The translations under genes were made by a program, and so were the position numbers. From Nocardia sp. MH4 (GTDB taxonomy: Bacteria; Actinomycetota; Actinomycetes; Mycobacteriales; Mycobacteriaceae): 64,000 nucleotides of DNA. The notes beneath the pieces are model-generated. The model saw only the letters and a list, made by a program, of their open reading frames with translations, did no database searches and was not told the DNA's origin. Positions 9,552-17,589 of this stretch are shown piece by piece (the stretch's first letter is position 1; every line of letters begins with the position of its first letter). The stretch lies in contig NZ_LPNR01000099.1 of NCBI RefSeq assembly GCF_019266065.1, forward strand, positions 1 to 64,000, read 5' to 3'.

Positions 9552-9983
9552 GTGCCGGTGAATCGCCGGGGCAGGCCGCGGCGCGCGAAGTACACCCCGC
9601 GCCCGTCGGTGGCCGAACGGCTGGAGGCCGCCGAGAACCTGCTGTCCGGCGACGTCTCCGACGCCGGTGGGGTGTGGTCGCGGGCGGTCGCGTGGATTCT
9701 GCGCCTCGCCCTCGAGCAGGCCGTCGACGAACTGTGGGCCCAGATCGCCCCCGAGCTCATGCGCTGTCCGATGCGGGCTCAGCTGCTGGCCCTGCGCGTG
9801 TACGCGGGCCCGGAGACGGCAGGGCAGGTCGGGGCGCTGTGGGCGGCGCTGTCCCGGGCCGCCCACCACCTCGACTACGAGATGGCTCCCAGTGTGACCG
9901 ACCTGCGGCGCTGGCGCGATCAGACCGGCGACCTCGCGCGGACCCTGGAACTGGTCCCGCTCGCGCACCAGCCGTTCGGCTGA
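9552..9983 (+). CDS. small HEPN-like partner of the SMC-like ATPase
   Basis: A 143-residue helical protein with a basic N-terminus (NRRGRPRRAKYTPRPS). Its core has a helix reading LRLALEQAVDELW and a C-terminal SRAAHHLDYEMAP motif. The layout resembles HEPN-fold proteins, whose nucleases carry an R-x4-6-H motif; here an Arg lies three and four residues before two His, so catalysis is uncertain. It starts 43 bp after the ATPase gene on the same strand, with GTG 9552 or GTG 9558 as possible starts and no strong ribosome site. A nuclease/ATPase pair is my inference from domain pattern and context; no search was run. Confidence 0.7.
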   Translation: MPVNRRGRPRRAKYTPRPSVAERLEAAENLLSGDVSDAGGVWSRAVAWILRLALEQAVDELWAQIAPELMRCPMRAQLLALRVYAGPETAGQVGALWAALSRAAHHLDYEMAPSVTDLRRWRDQTGDLARTLELVPLAHQPFG

Positions 9984-10027
9984 TCCCGCGTGGCCGCCAC
10001 CGGTCGCGACCCGGCAGGATGACCGGC

Positions 10028-10417
10028 ATGGGTGAAGCGAAACCGTGTCCGTGCCGCCGCGGCGAATCGTTCGACGACTGCTGCGGACCGATCCTGGCGG
10101 GCATCCGGCCCGCGCCTACCGCCGAGACCCTGATGCGCTCGCGCTACACCGCCTACGTCGTCGGCGACGTCGACTATCTGCTGCGTTCCTGGCATCCGAA
10201 CACCCGGCCCGCCGAGCTCGAACTCGACCCCGCCCAGCGGTGGCTGTTCCTGGAAATCGTCGGCACGCAGCGCGGTGGCCCGTTCGACGACAACGGCACC
10301 GTCGAGTTCATCGCCCACTACAGGGTGGACGGCGCACGCGACACGATGCACGAGAACAGCACCTTCGTCCGCGTCGACGGCGCGTGGGTCTACCTCGACG
10401 GCACGTTCCACGCCTGA
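10028..10417 (+). CDS. YchJ-family protein with SEC-C metal-binding motif
   Basis: A 129-residue protein. The N-terminus carries CPCRRGESFDDCCGP, the SEC-C-type zinc-binding motif (CxCx8CC), followed by the YchJ middle domain with MRSRYTAYVVGD and an NTF2-like sheet (ETLMRSRYTAY, WLFLEIV, EFIAHYR, STFVR). Its molecular function is not established. ATG 10028 is preferred over ATG 10019, because the GGCAGGA stretch upstream is better spaced from it. It precedes the thioredoxin-like SelT/Rdx protein by 25 bp, so they may be co-transcribed. Confidence 0.9.
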   Translation: MGEAKPCPCRRGESFDDCCGPILAGIRPAPTAETLMRSRYTAYVVGDVDYLLRSWHPNTRPAELELDPAQRWLFLEIVGTQRGGPFDDNGTVEFIAHYRVDGARDTMHENSTFVRVDGAWVYLDGTFHA

Positions 10418-10442
10418 AACACCGCTGGGGAATACTGGCCCC

Positions 10443-10718
10443 GTGCCCAGGATCGCGATCGAGTACTGCACCCAATGCCGCTGGCTGCTGCGCGCGAGCT
10501 GGATGGCTCAGGAACTGCTGACCACCTTCGCCACCGAACTCGGCGAGGTCGCGCTGGTCCCCGGGCAGGGCGGCATCTTCCGGATCACCCTCGACGGCGA
10601 GCAGCTGTGGGAACGCAAGGCCGACGGCGGCTTTCCCGACATCGCCGTCCTCAAGCAGCGGGTCCGCGACCGCATCGCCCCCGACCGCGACCTGGGCCAC
10701 TCCGACCGCCGCGACTGA
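10443..10718 (+). CDS. SelT/SelW/SelH (Rdx) family thioredoxin-like protein
   Basis: A 91-residue protein starting at GTG 10443. A CxxC redox motif (EYCTQCRW) sits at the N-terminus after the first beta strand. The rest shows the Rdx family pattern: GGIFRITLDG, LWERKADGGFP, LKQRVRDRI and LGHSD. Family members are small thioredoxin-fold oxidoreductases; eukaryotic relatives replace one Cys with selenocysteine. Here both positions are Cys encoded by TGC. It lies just after the YchJ-like gene on the same strand, and its client is unknown. Confidence 0.9.
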   Translation: MPRIAIEYCTQCRWLLRASWMAQELLTTFATELGEVALVPGQGGIFRITLDGEQLWERKADGGFPDIAVLKQRVRDRIAPDRDLGHSDRRD

Positions 10719-10753
10719 GTCACGCGGCGTACCAGCGATGTTCAGTGCGCCGG

Positions 10754-10975
10754 TCAGCAGCAGCCGCCGCCGCCACAGCAGCCGCCACCGGCCGGCCTCG
10801 GCGCGGGTACCGGGGCGGGGGCGCCTGCACGACCGACGGTTCCGAAGGTGGTCAGCAGTTTGACCGTGTCGTCGTGGCCCGCCGGGCAGGCGGCCGGGTC
10901 CGAGGCCTGCGCCATCGGCCGGTTCACCTCGAACGTGTCGCCGCAGGAGCGGCACCGGAAGCTGTAGTTCGGCAT
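10754..10975 (-). CDS. FmdB-type zinc-ribbon protein
   Basis: A 73-residue protein. The N-terminus MPNYSFRCRSCGDTFEV is the FmdB/regulatory zinc-ribbon signature. One CxxC is present at the N-terminus and a single Cys in CPAGH follows. The tail is Pro/Ala-rich and ends in a Gly-Cys-rich stretch (GGGCCGGGGCC). The family was named from a formamidase regulator but has no established role in most bacteria. It converges with the SelT-like gene, whose stop lies 35 bp away. Confidence 0.85.
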   Translation of the reverse strand: MPNYSFRCRSCGDTFEVNRPMAQASDPAACPAGHDDTVKLLTTFGTVGRAGAPAPVPAPRPAGGGCCGGGGCC

Positions 10976-11367
10976 CGGCCCAGTCTAGGCGGGCGTGTAT
11001 GTCGAGGGTCTTCGACGGTGCGGAGGTCGGGTGGGCTTGCTCACCGTCGACAGTTCCGCCGGTGACCGTGGGCACGGCAGACGATTCCAGCGTATTCGCA
11101 GCAAATGATGCGAGGCGTCGGTCCACCTCGGCGTAGCTGGGGCGGGAGCGGGCGCCAGACGTGGCCGAATGTGCATCGTGACGGTCGGTTGGCGCGCTGA
11201 AAGGCGGTTCGGGCGTGTTCCGGGAAGTAACTGTTACCTGCGGGAATGGTGCGTTGGGAGGCTGACCCGGCCGCGCGGACGTACTCTCGTAAGGAGTCAC
11301 CAGGTGCTGCGGCCCGCGGGAGCAAATACACAGGCACCCGTGGGTCGCGCCGGCTAGGAGGTGTGCG
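10976..11367. other. intergenic region upstream of the esterase
   Basis: About 390 bases with no supported gene. It holds a short perfect inverted repeat, GTAAC-T-GTTAC, at 11227-11237, and a TANNNT-type hexamer (TACTCT) at 11282-11287 that could be the esterase -10. The esterase ribosome site (AGGAGG) ends just before ATG 11368. The palindrome could be an operator, but no regulator gene lies beside it. Confidence 0.4.
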
Positions 11368-12945
11368 ATGAGCATTCAGTCCGATCTCGACGCCGACGTG
11401 CGGACGCACGAAGCCGAACCACTGGCCCGCACGGAGTACGGCGTCGTCAGCGGGACCTGGGACGGGCCGATCGCGGTATGGCGCAGCGTCCCGTATGCCG
11501 CCGCGCCCGCCGGACCGGACCGGTTCTCGCTGCCGCGGCCTCCGCAGCCCTGGGACGGAGTGCGCGACTGCGTCGTGTTCGGCGACATCGCCCCGCAGGC
11601 CATGGGCGCGATGGTCCCGGTCGACTCCGATCTGGCGATGGGCGAGGACTGTCTGTGGGTCAACGTCTGGTCCCCGCGCCCCGAACCCAGCGACGACGAG
11701 CCGCGCCCGGTGCTGGTCTGGCTGCACGGCGGCGCCTACTGCCTCGGCACCGCGGCGCAGACCATCTACGACGGGCGCAAGCTGGCCGAGGCGGGCGACG
11801 TGGTCGTCGTCTCGGTGAACTACCGGCTCGGCGTGCTCGGCTTCCTCGATCTGTCCGCGTTCGGCGAGCCGTTCACCCCGAATCTCGGCCTGCACGATCA
11901 GCTGGCGGCGCTGGCCTGGGTGCGCGACAACATCGCGGCGTTCGGCGGCGACCCGGGCAATGTCACGGTCTTCGGTGAGTCCTCGGGCGCGGGCTGTGTG
12001 ACGGCGCTGCTCACCTCGCCGTCGGCGGCGGGGTTGTTCCACAAGGCGATCGCCCAGAGTCCGCCCGCCACCACGGTATTCGGCCAGGAGCGCGCGGCCG
12101 TCGTCGCGCAGCGCTACCTGGAACTGCTCGAACTCGGTCCGGGCGAGGCGGATCGGCTGCTGGAGCTGCCGATCGAGCAGCTCGTCGAGGTGGGCGCGGT
12201 GCTGCTCGACGAGGTGCCGATCAAGGAGCCGGGCAGGCTGGCCGCGGCGCCGGTGGTCGACGGTGAGCTGTTGCCGGGCTACCCGATCGACCGCTTCCAG
12301 CAGGGGCGTTCGCATCGGGTGCCGCTGCTGATCGGGACCAACCGGGACGAGGCCTCGCTGTTCCGGGTACTGCGCTCGCCGATCATGCCGGTGACGCCCG
12401 ACGCGGTGAACGCGATGCTGCGCGATGTCGCGGCCTCGCATCCGGAGATGTCACCCGAGCGGATCGCCGAGATCACCTCCGCCTACCCCGATCTGGCGAA
12501 AACCCGAGGGGCGCTGGCCATGTCGACCGACGCGGCCTTCCGAATGCCCGCGGCGTGGGTCGCCGAGGCGCACGCCCAGCATTCGCCGACCTGGATGTAC
12601 CGCTTCGACTACGCGACCCCGATGTTGAAGGCCGCGCGCGTCGGCGCCGGACACGCCACCGAATTGCCGTACGTGTTCGGCAATTTCGGCACACTCAACC
12701 ACGACCCGACCTTCTGGCTCGGCGGCCGCAAGGCCTCGGTCGCGGTCTCGGGCCGCATGCAGCGCCGCTGGCTGGCCTTCGCCGAACACGGCGTGCCCGC
12801 GGCCCTGGACGGCTCCAAGCACTGGCCCCACTACCGGCCCTCGGACCGCACCACCCTGCTCATCGACACCATCGATCGCGTCGTCGACAACCCCGACGCC
12901 GACCTGCACACCGCCTGGGGCGACCAGGCGGTCGGCTTCAGCTAG
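11368..12945 (+). CDS. carboxylesterase/lipase, type B family
   Basis: A 525-residue alpha/beta hydrolase of the carboxylesterase type B family. The nucleophile elbow FGESSGAG places the catalytic Ser at about residue 205. The oxyanion-hole motif LHGGAYCLG lies upstream and the family motif EDCLWVNVW near residue 93. It should hydrolyse carboxylic esters. No signal peptide is seen, so a cytosolic location is likely. The start ATG follows AGGAGG at good distance. It converges with manC and appears monocistronic. The physiological substrate cannot be read from sequence. Confidence 0.93.
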   Translation: MSIQSDLDADVRTHEAEPLARTEYGVVSGTWDGPIAVWRSVPYAAAPAGPDRFSLPRPPQPWDGVRDCVVFGDIAPQAMGAMVPVDSDLAMGEDCLWVNVWSPRPEPSDDEPRPVLVWLHGGAYCLGTAAQTIYDGRKLAEAGDVVVVSVNYRLGVLGFLDLSAFGEPFTPNLGLHDQLAALAWVRDNIAAFGGDPGNVTVFGESSGAGCVTALLTSPSAAGLFHKAIAQSPPATTVFGQERAAVVAQRYLELLELGPGEADRLLELPIEQLVEVGAVLLDEVPIKEPGRLAAAPVVDGELLPGYPIDRFQQGRSHRVPLLIGTNRDEASLFRVLRSPIMPVTPDAVNAMLRDVAASHPEMSPERIAEITSAYPDLAKTRGALAMSTDAAFRMPAAWVAEAHAQHSPTWMYRFDYATPMLKAARVGAGHATELPYVFGNFGTLNHDPTFWLGGRKASVAVSGRMQRRWLAFAEHGVPAALDGSKHWPHYRPSDRTTLLIDTIDRVVDNPDADLHTAWGDQAVGFS

Positions 12946-12983
12946 GCGAGCGGGCGTTCCGGGTCGGCCGCGCGGTGGATGGA

Positions 12984-14063
12984 TCAGACGTCGGTGGAGA
13001 AGCGGATGCCGCCGTCGGGGATCTCCACGCCGGGCCACACCCGCGCACCGCGCAGGAGTTCGCAGCGCGCGCCGACATTGGCGCCGTCGCCGATGACGCC
13101 GTCGCGGACCAGTGCGCGCGGACCGATCCGGGCGCCGAAGCCGACGATGGAACGTTCGACGGTGGCGCCCGCTTCCACGATCGCGCCGTCGAAGATGACC
13201 GCGCCGTCCAGGCGGGCACCGGCGCCGATCTCGGCGCCGCGGCCGACCACGGTGCCGCCGATGAGCAGCGCGCCCGGGGCGACACCCGCACCGGGATGCA
13301 CCAGCGACTCACCCCGCTGACCCGGCAGCGCGGGCGAGGGGGCGATGCCGCGGACCAGGTCGGCCGAGCCGCGCACGAAGTCCTCCGGGGTGCCCATATC
13401 GCGCCAGTAGGAGGCGTCGACGTGGCCCTGCACCCGCGCGCCCTCGGCCAGCAGCGCGGGGAAGACCTCGCGCTCGACCGAGACCGGACGCCCGGTCGGG
13501 ATCTTCTCGATGTACTCGCGGCGGAACACGTAGCAACCCGCGTTGATCTGGTCGGTCGGCGGGTCCTGGGTCTTCTCCAGGAACGCGGTGACCCGGCCGT
13601 CGGCGTCGGTCGGCACGCAGCCGAAGGCGCGGGGGTCGCTGACCCGGACCAGGTGCAGGGTGACGTCGGCGTTGGTCGACTCGTGGGTGTCGAGGATCGC
13701 GCCCAGGTCGGTGCCGCCCAGGACGTCGCCGTTGAACACCATCACGTTGTCCGCGCGCAGCTTGGGCAGCACGTTGCGGATACCGCCACCGGTGCCCAGC
13801 GGCTCGGTCTCGGTGACGTACTCGAGCTCGAGCCCCAGGTCGGAGCCGTCACCGAAGTGCTCTTCGAACACCTCGGCCTTGAACGAGGTGCCCAGCACCA
13901 CGTGGGTGATCCCGGCCTCGGCGATGCGGGCCAGCAGGTGGGTCAGGAACGGCAGCCCGGCCGTCGGCAGCATCGGCTTGGGCGCCGAGAGGGTGAGCGG
14001 ACGCAGCCGCGTGCCCTGTCCGCCGACGAGGATGACCGCGTCGGTGCCTGAGTTGCCTGCCAT
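12984..14063 (-). CDS. manC: mannose-1-phosphate guanylyltransferase (GDP-mannose pyrophosphorylase)
   Basis: A 359-residue nucleotidyltransferase that makes GDP-mannose from GTP and mannose-1-phosphate. The N-terminus has the pyrophosphorylase signature GGQGTRLRPLTLSAPKPMLP, followed by FNGDVLGG and by EKTQDPP. The C-terminal third is a left-handed beta-helix of hexapeptide repeats. Length and position match M. tuberculosis Rv3264c. ATG 14063 is chosen because GGGGAAA lies five bases upstream; a second ATG 18 bp earlier is not supported. It is downstream of rmlD and wbbL on the same strand, with a hairpin in its leader. GDP-mannose feeds lipomannan, PIM and O-mannosylation pathways. Confidence 0.95.
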   Translation of the reverse strand: MAGNSGTDAVILVGGQGTRLRPLTLSAPKPMLPTAGLPFLTHLLARIAEAGITHVVLGTSFKAEVFEEHFGDGSDLGLELEYVTETEPLGTGGGIRNVLPKLRADNVMVFNGDVLGGTDLGAILDTHESTNADVTLHLVRVSDPRAFGCVPTDADGRVTAFLEKTQDPPTDQINAGCYVFRREYIEKIPTGRPVSVEREVFPALLAEGARVQGHVDASYWRDMGTPEDFVRGSADLVRGIAPSPALPGQRGESLVHPGAGVAPGALLIGGTVVGRGAEIGAGARLDGAVIFDGAIVEAGATVERSIVGFGARIGPRALVRDGVIGDGANVGARCELLRGARVWPGVEIPDGGIRFSTDV

Positions 14064-14087
14064 CGAGTTTCCCCTGTTCACAGTGGA

Positions 14088-14109
14088 CCGGCGCCTGCTC
14101 AGGCGCCGG
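14088..14109. other. perfect hairpin upstream of manC
   Basis: A perfect inverted repeat with 10-bp arms (CCGGCGCCTG / CAGGCGCCGG) and a two-base loop lies in the wbbL-manC intergenic space, 24 bp upstream of the manC ATG. On the minus strand no T-tract follows it, so it is not a canonical terminator for wbbL. It could be an attenuator or RNA-stabilising stem at the 5' end of manC. Confidence 0.6.
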
Positions 14110-14129
14110 TGTCCGATTTTGCCTGCCCC

Positions 14130-14185
14130 GGCGCCCTACGTGGTTACGCGGGCTGCCGCCTCCTGGCGCTGACGGTTCAGGCGGA
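14130..14185 (-). repeat. dispersed stop-codon-linked repeat, copy 1
   Basis: This 56-bp stretch matches, in inverted orientation, 35548-35603 at about 49 of 56 positions, with a 19-bp exact core (CGTGGTTACGCGGGCTGCC). Read on the minus strand it begins at the TGA stop of wbbL and runs into the spacer before manC. The other copy begins in the same way at the fbiA stop. The origin is unknown. Confidence 0.75.
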
Positions 14186-15070
14186 ACGCGCTTTCTCGCG
14201 CAGCGCCGATCGAACCGCAATCCGGGAGCGAACCGCAAGTCCGGCGCGCAGCGCGCCCCGCAACGGCGCCTGCCACCAGTGTGGATGCCGGTCGGCCTGG
14301 AAGCGGTAGGCGCTGGCGTGGTGGGCGGGCAGCATCAGCTCGGGATGCTTGCCCGCGGCGTGGCCCTTGGCATGGGTCACCTCGGCGTCGGGGACGAACA
14401 CATTGTGCCAGCCCGCCTTGCCCATGCGGTCACCGAAGTCCACGTCCTCCATGTACATGAAGTAGCGCGAGTCGAAGCCGTCGATGGTGTCGAACGCGGC
14501 CCGGCGCACCAGCAGGCAGGACCCCGACAGCCAGCCGACCACCCGCTCGGAGATCTCCTCGTTCTCCTGTCGATAGCGCACCGACCAGGGGTTCTTCGGC
14601 CAGATGGTGCCCAGGATGGCGTGGCCCGCGCCGTCGGCCAGGCCGGGGACCCGGCGCGCGGACGGGTAGACGCTGCCGTCGGGCTCCCGGACCATCGGCC
14701 CGAACGCGCCCGCGCGCGGCCAGCGCTGGGCGGCCTCGAGCATCTTGTCGATGGAATCGACGCCCCACCGGATGTCCGGGTTGGCCAGGATCACGAACTC
14801 GATCGACGGGTCGATCTCGGCAACGGCCCGGTTGATGGCACCGCCGTAGCCGATGTTGCCGCCGGTCCGCAGCAGTCGCACGTGCGAGTTGGCCTCGGCG
14901 ACGAGCTCGGGCACGCCGTCGGTCGAGCCGTTGTCGGCCAGGATCACCTGCGGCTTCTCGCTGGTGGCGTCGGCCAGGGTGGTGATGAAGTGCTCGAGAT
15001 GCTCGCCCGGTGAATAAGTCACCGTGACGACGGCAAGGCCCGCAGGGGCCGCGGAATCGGCTGCGTTCAC
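14177..15070 (-). CDS. wbbL: rhamnosyltransferase WbbL (GT2), arabinogalactan linker
   Basis: A 297-residue family 2 glycosyltransferase, close to the length of M. tuberculosis WbbL (Rv3265c). It transfers rhamnose from dTDP-rhamnose to decaprenyl-PP-GlcNAc, building the linker between peptidoglycan and arabinogalactan. It shows the nucleotide-binding start VVTVTYSPGEHLEHF, an ADNGSTDG motif, ILANPDIRW and MYMEDVDFGDR, with acidic residues for metal and acceptor binding. Start is GTG 15070, 11 bp after the rmlD stop; an AGG is the only weak ribosome site. The stop codon lies inside a dispersed repeat. Confidence 0.93.
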   Translation of the reverse strand: MNAADSAAPAGLAVVTVTYSPGEHLEHFITTLADATSEKPQVILADNGSTDGVPELVAEANSHVRLLRTGGNIGYGGAINRAVAEIDPSIEFVILANPDIRWGVDSIDKMLEAAQRWPRAGAFGPMVREPDGSVYPSARRVPGLADGAGHAILGTIWPKNPWSVRYRQENEEISERVVGWLSGSCLLVRRAAFDTIDGFDSRYFMYMEDVDFGDRMGKAGWHNVFVPDAEVTHAKGHAAGKHPELMLPAHHASAYRFQADRHPHWWQAPLRGALRAGLAVRSRIAVRSALREKARSA

Positions 15071-15081
15071 GACTGGGCAGC

Positions 15082-15939
15082 CTAGTCGGACACGCGCCGG
15101 AGTGCGTCGGCTAGTGCGGAACGCCAAGGCCGCAGCGGGGTGAGACCGGCCGCGTCCCACGCCGCCGAGGACAGCACCGAATAGGGCGGTCGCGGTGCGG
15201 GTCTGGGGAAGGCGCTCGAATCGCACGCCAGCACCCGCGCCGGATCCGCCCCGACCTCGGTGAAGACGGCGACGGCGAGATCGAACCAGGTGGCGGTGCC
15301 GGAATTGGTGGCGTGCAGCACTCGCGGGGCGTCGGGCCGGGTACTCAGTTCGAGCAGTGCGGCCGCGAGATCGGCGGCGCTGGTGGGGGAGCCGAGCTGG
15401 TCGTCGACCACGGTGACGGTGTCGCGTTCGCGTTCCAGCCTGCGCATGGTGGCGACGAAATCCCCCTCGACACCGGAGTACACCCAGGCGGTGCGCACGA
15501 CCTGCGCGTCCGGGCTCAGTTCCAGGACCGCCCGCTCGCCCGCCAGCTTCGACTGGCCGTAGACCGTCGCCGGTCCGGTGGGGTCGCCGGGTTCGTAGGG
15601 CGTACTCGCGGTGCCGGGGAAGACGTAGTCGGTGGACACGTGGATCAGCCGGGCCCCGGCCGCGGCGCAGGCGGCGGCCAGTACGGCGGGACCGGTGGCG
15701 TTGGCCGCGAAGGCGGCGTCGCGGTCGGTCTCGGCGGCGTCGACCGCGGTGTAGGCGGCGCAGTTGAGCACCACCGCGCCCGGGCGCAACACGGCGTCGA
15801 CGGCGGCGCGGTCGGTGATGTCGAGTTCGGCTCTGCCGTAGCCCGCGGAATCGGGCGCGAGCCGCAGGATCTCTCGCCCCAGCAGGCCGCGCGCTCCGGT
15901 TACGATCAGCCGGGAGGGGACGGGGAAATCGGGGTTCAC
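15082..15939 (-). CDS. rmlD: dTDP-4-dehydrorhamnose reductase
   Basis: A 285-residue extended short-chain dehydrogenase that carries out the last step of dTDP-L-rhamnose synthesis. The Rossmann motif is VTGARGLLG; the catalytic region has STDYVF and YGQSK (Tyr-x3-Lys). Start GTG 15939 (NPDFPVPSRLIVTG) has no clear ribosome site; an upstream ATG would add an unlikely 33-residue tail. It is the first gene of rmlD-wbbL-manC and corresponds to Rv3266c. It is divergent from the LCP gene, so the 75-bp gap must hold both promoters. Confidence 0.94.
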   Translation of the reverse strand: MNPDFPVPSRLIVTGARGLLGREILRLAPDSAGYGRAELDITDRAAVDAVLRPGAVVLNCAAYTAVDAAETDRDAAFAANATGPAVLAAACAAAGARLIHVSTDYVFPGTASTPYEPGDPTGPATVYGQSKLAGERAVLELSPDAQVVRTAWVYSGVEGDFVATMRRLERERDTVTVVDDQLGSPTSAADLAAALLELSTRPDAPRVLHATNSGTATWFDLAVAVFTEVGADPARVLACDSSAFPRPAPRPPYSVLSSAAWDAAGLTPLRPWRSALADALRRVSD

Positions 15940-16014
15940 GCGGCCAGTCTGGCACGCCGGAACACCTGCGGTTCGGCGCGACTGTGGTAACTGTTGGTTA
16001 GCCTGTGATGGCCG

Positions 16015-17586
16015 GTGTCGGTGGACGAGCCCAGGCACACGAGATGGCGGGGTTTGCCGGGGGAGATACGGAGCCGGGCGCGGAGTTCGTCGAGAGGATC
16101 ACGAGTGCGAGAGTCGACACGACCACCCACGGTCGCCACGCAGCCCGGTGCCATCGGCCCGGTGAAGGTGATGGTGGCGATCTCGGCGGTGCTGGTGCTC
16201 GCCCTCACCGGATTCGCGTGGCGCAGTGTCGACAATCTGATCGCCAATATCGATCGCATCGGCGGCCTCGGTCTCGGCGGCGGCCGCGACGGCGCGGTCG
16301 ACATCCTGCTCGTCGGTGTCGACAGCCGCACCGACGCGCACGGCAACCCGCTGACCTCCGCCGAGCGCGCGATGCTGCACGCGGGCGACGAGGTGGGCAC
16401 CAATACCGACACCATCGTGCTGGTCCGGGTGCCCAACGACGGCCGCTCGGCCACCGCGATCTCGATCCCGCGCGACTCCTACGTCGACGTTCCCGGCCAG
16501 GGCAAGGCCAAGATCAACTCCGCCTACGGCTCCACCAAGGAGACCGAACGCGCCGAGCTGCTGGCCGAAGGCAGCTCCGAGGCCGACGCCGAACGCGAGT
16601 CGACCAAGTCGGGCAGGCAGGCGCTGATCAAGTCGGTGGCCTCGCTCACCGGCATCACGGTCGACCACTACGCCGAGGTCAGCCTGCTGGGCTTCGTGCT
16701 GCTCACCGATGCCGTGGGCGGGGTCGAGGTGTGCCTGAACAACGCGGTGGACGAATGGATGTCGGGCGCGGACTTCCCGGCCGGGCAGCAGCGCCTCGAC
16801 GGGCAGCAGGCGCTGAGCTTCGTGCGTCAGCGGCACGGGCTGCCGCGCGGTGACATCGATCGCATCGTGCGTCAGCAGGTATTCATGGCCCAGCTGGTCG
16901 GCCAGCTGCTCAACGCCAAGATCCTGGCGAATCCGAACAAGCTCAGCGAGATCAGCGAGGCGGTCGGGCGCACGGTGGTGCTCGACGAGGACTGGGACGT
17001 GCTGGCCTTCCTGCAGCAGCTCAAGGATCTCTCCGGCGGCAAGGTGGAATTCGAGACCATCCCGGTCGCCGACCTCAACAGCATGACCTCGGCGGGTGAA
17101 TCGGTGGTCCGGGTCGAGCCCAAGGCGGTGCAGGCCTATGTCGCCGGGCTCGTCGGCGAGGAGAAGAAGGGTGAGGACAAGCCGAAGCTCGACCCGTCGA
17201 CGGTGACGGTGAGCGTGTTCAACGCCGGCGGCAAGGCGGGGCTGGCGGCCAAGGTGTCGACGGCATTGACCGGCAAGGGTTTCCGCGAGGGCCTGGTGGG
17301 CAATTACTCCGGAGGCAGCGTGAGTTCGAGCCGGGTGCTCGCCGTGGACGCCGAGGATCCGAAGGCCGCGGCGGTGGCCGAGGCGCTCGGTGGTCTCACC
17401 GTGGTCGCGGATCCGTCACTGTCGGCGGATACCGTGAGCGTGGTGCTGGCGAGCGACTATTCTGGTCCGGGCTCGGCCGCGGCAGGCATGTTCGATTTCG
17501 ATGGAACATCCTCGGCGACCGCGACGCCAGTACCGCCAGCCCCGCCGATCGACGCAGGCCAGAACGGACCGAAATGCGTGAACTGA
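16015..17586 (+). CDS. LytR-CpsA-Psr (LCP) cell-wall ligase with LytR_C domain
   Basis: A protein of about 523 residues. A cytoplasmic basic N-terminus is followed by one transmembrane helix (VMVAISAVLVLALTGFAW, about residues 52-69), then an LCP domain with LLVGVDSR, TDTIVLVRV, ISIPRDSYVDVPG and FVRQRHGLPRGDIDR. A C-terminal LytR_C domain starts near residue 395, and the tail is Pro/Ala-rich. LCP enzymes transfer lipid-linked polymers to peptidoglycan; the M. tuberculosis homologue Rv3267 (Lcp1) ligates arabinogalactan. Its place beside rmlD and wbbL fits. GTG 16015 or GTG 16021 may be the start. A TAGCCT -10 lies at 15999-16004. Confidence 0.93.
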   Translation: MSVDEPRHTRWRGLPGEIRSRARSSSRGSRVRESTRPPTVATQPGAIGPVKVMVAISAVLVLALTGFAWRSVDNLIANIDRIGGLGLGGGRDGAVDILLVGVDSRTDAHGNPLTSAERAMLHAGDEVGTNTDTIVLVRVPNDGRSATAISIPRDSYVDVPGQGKAKINSAYGSTKETERAELLAEGSSEADAERESTKSGRQALIKSVASLTGITVDHYAEVSLLGFVLLTDAVGGVEVCLNNAVDEWMSGADFPAGQQRLDGQQALSFVRQRHGLPRGDIDRIVRQQVFMAQLVGQLLNAKILANPNKLSEISEAVGRTVVLDEDWDVLAFLQQLKDLSGGKVEFETIPVADLNSMTSAGESVVRVEPKAVQAYVAGLVGEEKKGEDKPKLDPSTVTVSVFNAGGKAGLAAKVSTALTGKGFREGLVGNYSGGSVSSSRVLAVDAEDPKAAAVAEALGGLTVVADPSLSADTVSVVLASDYSGPGSAAAGMFDFDGTSSATATPVPPAPPIDAGQNGPKCVN

Positions 17587-17589
17587 CCC

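Noticed and set aside
11227..11237. GTAAC-T-GTTAC palindrome as an esterase operator
   Set aside because: Only 5-bp arms and no adjacent regulator; kept only as a remark.
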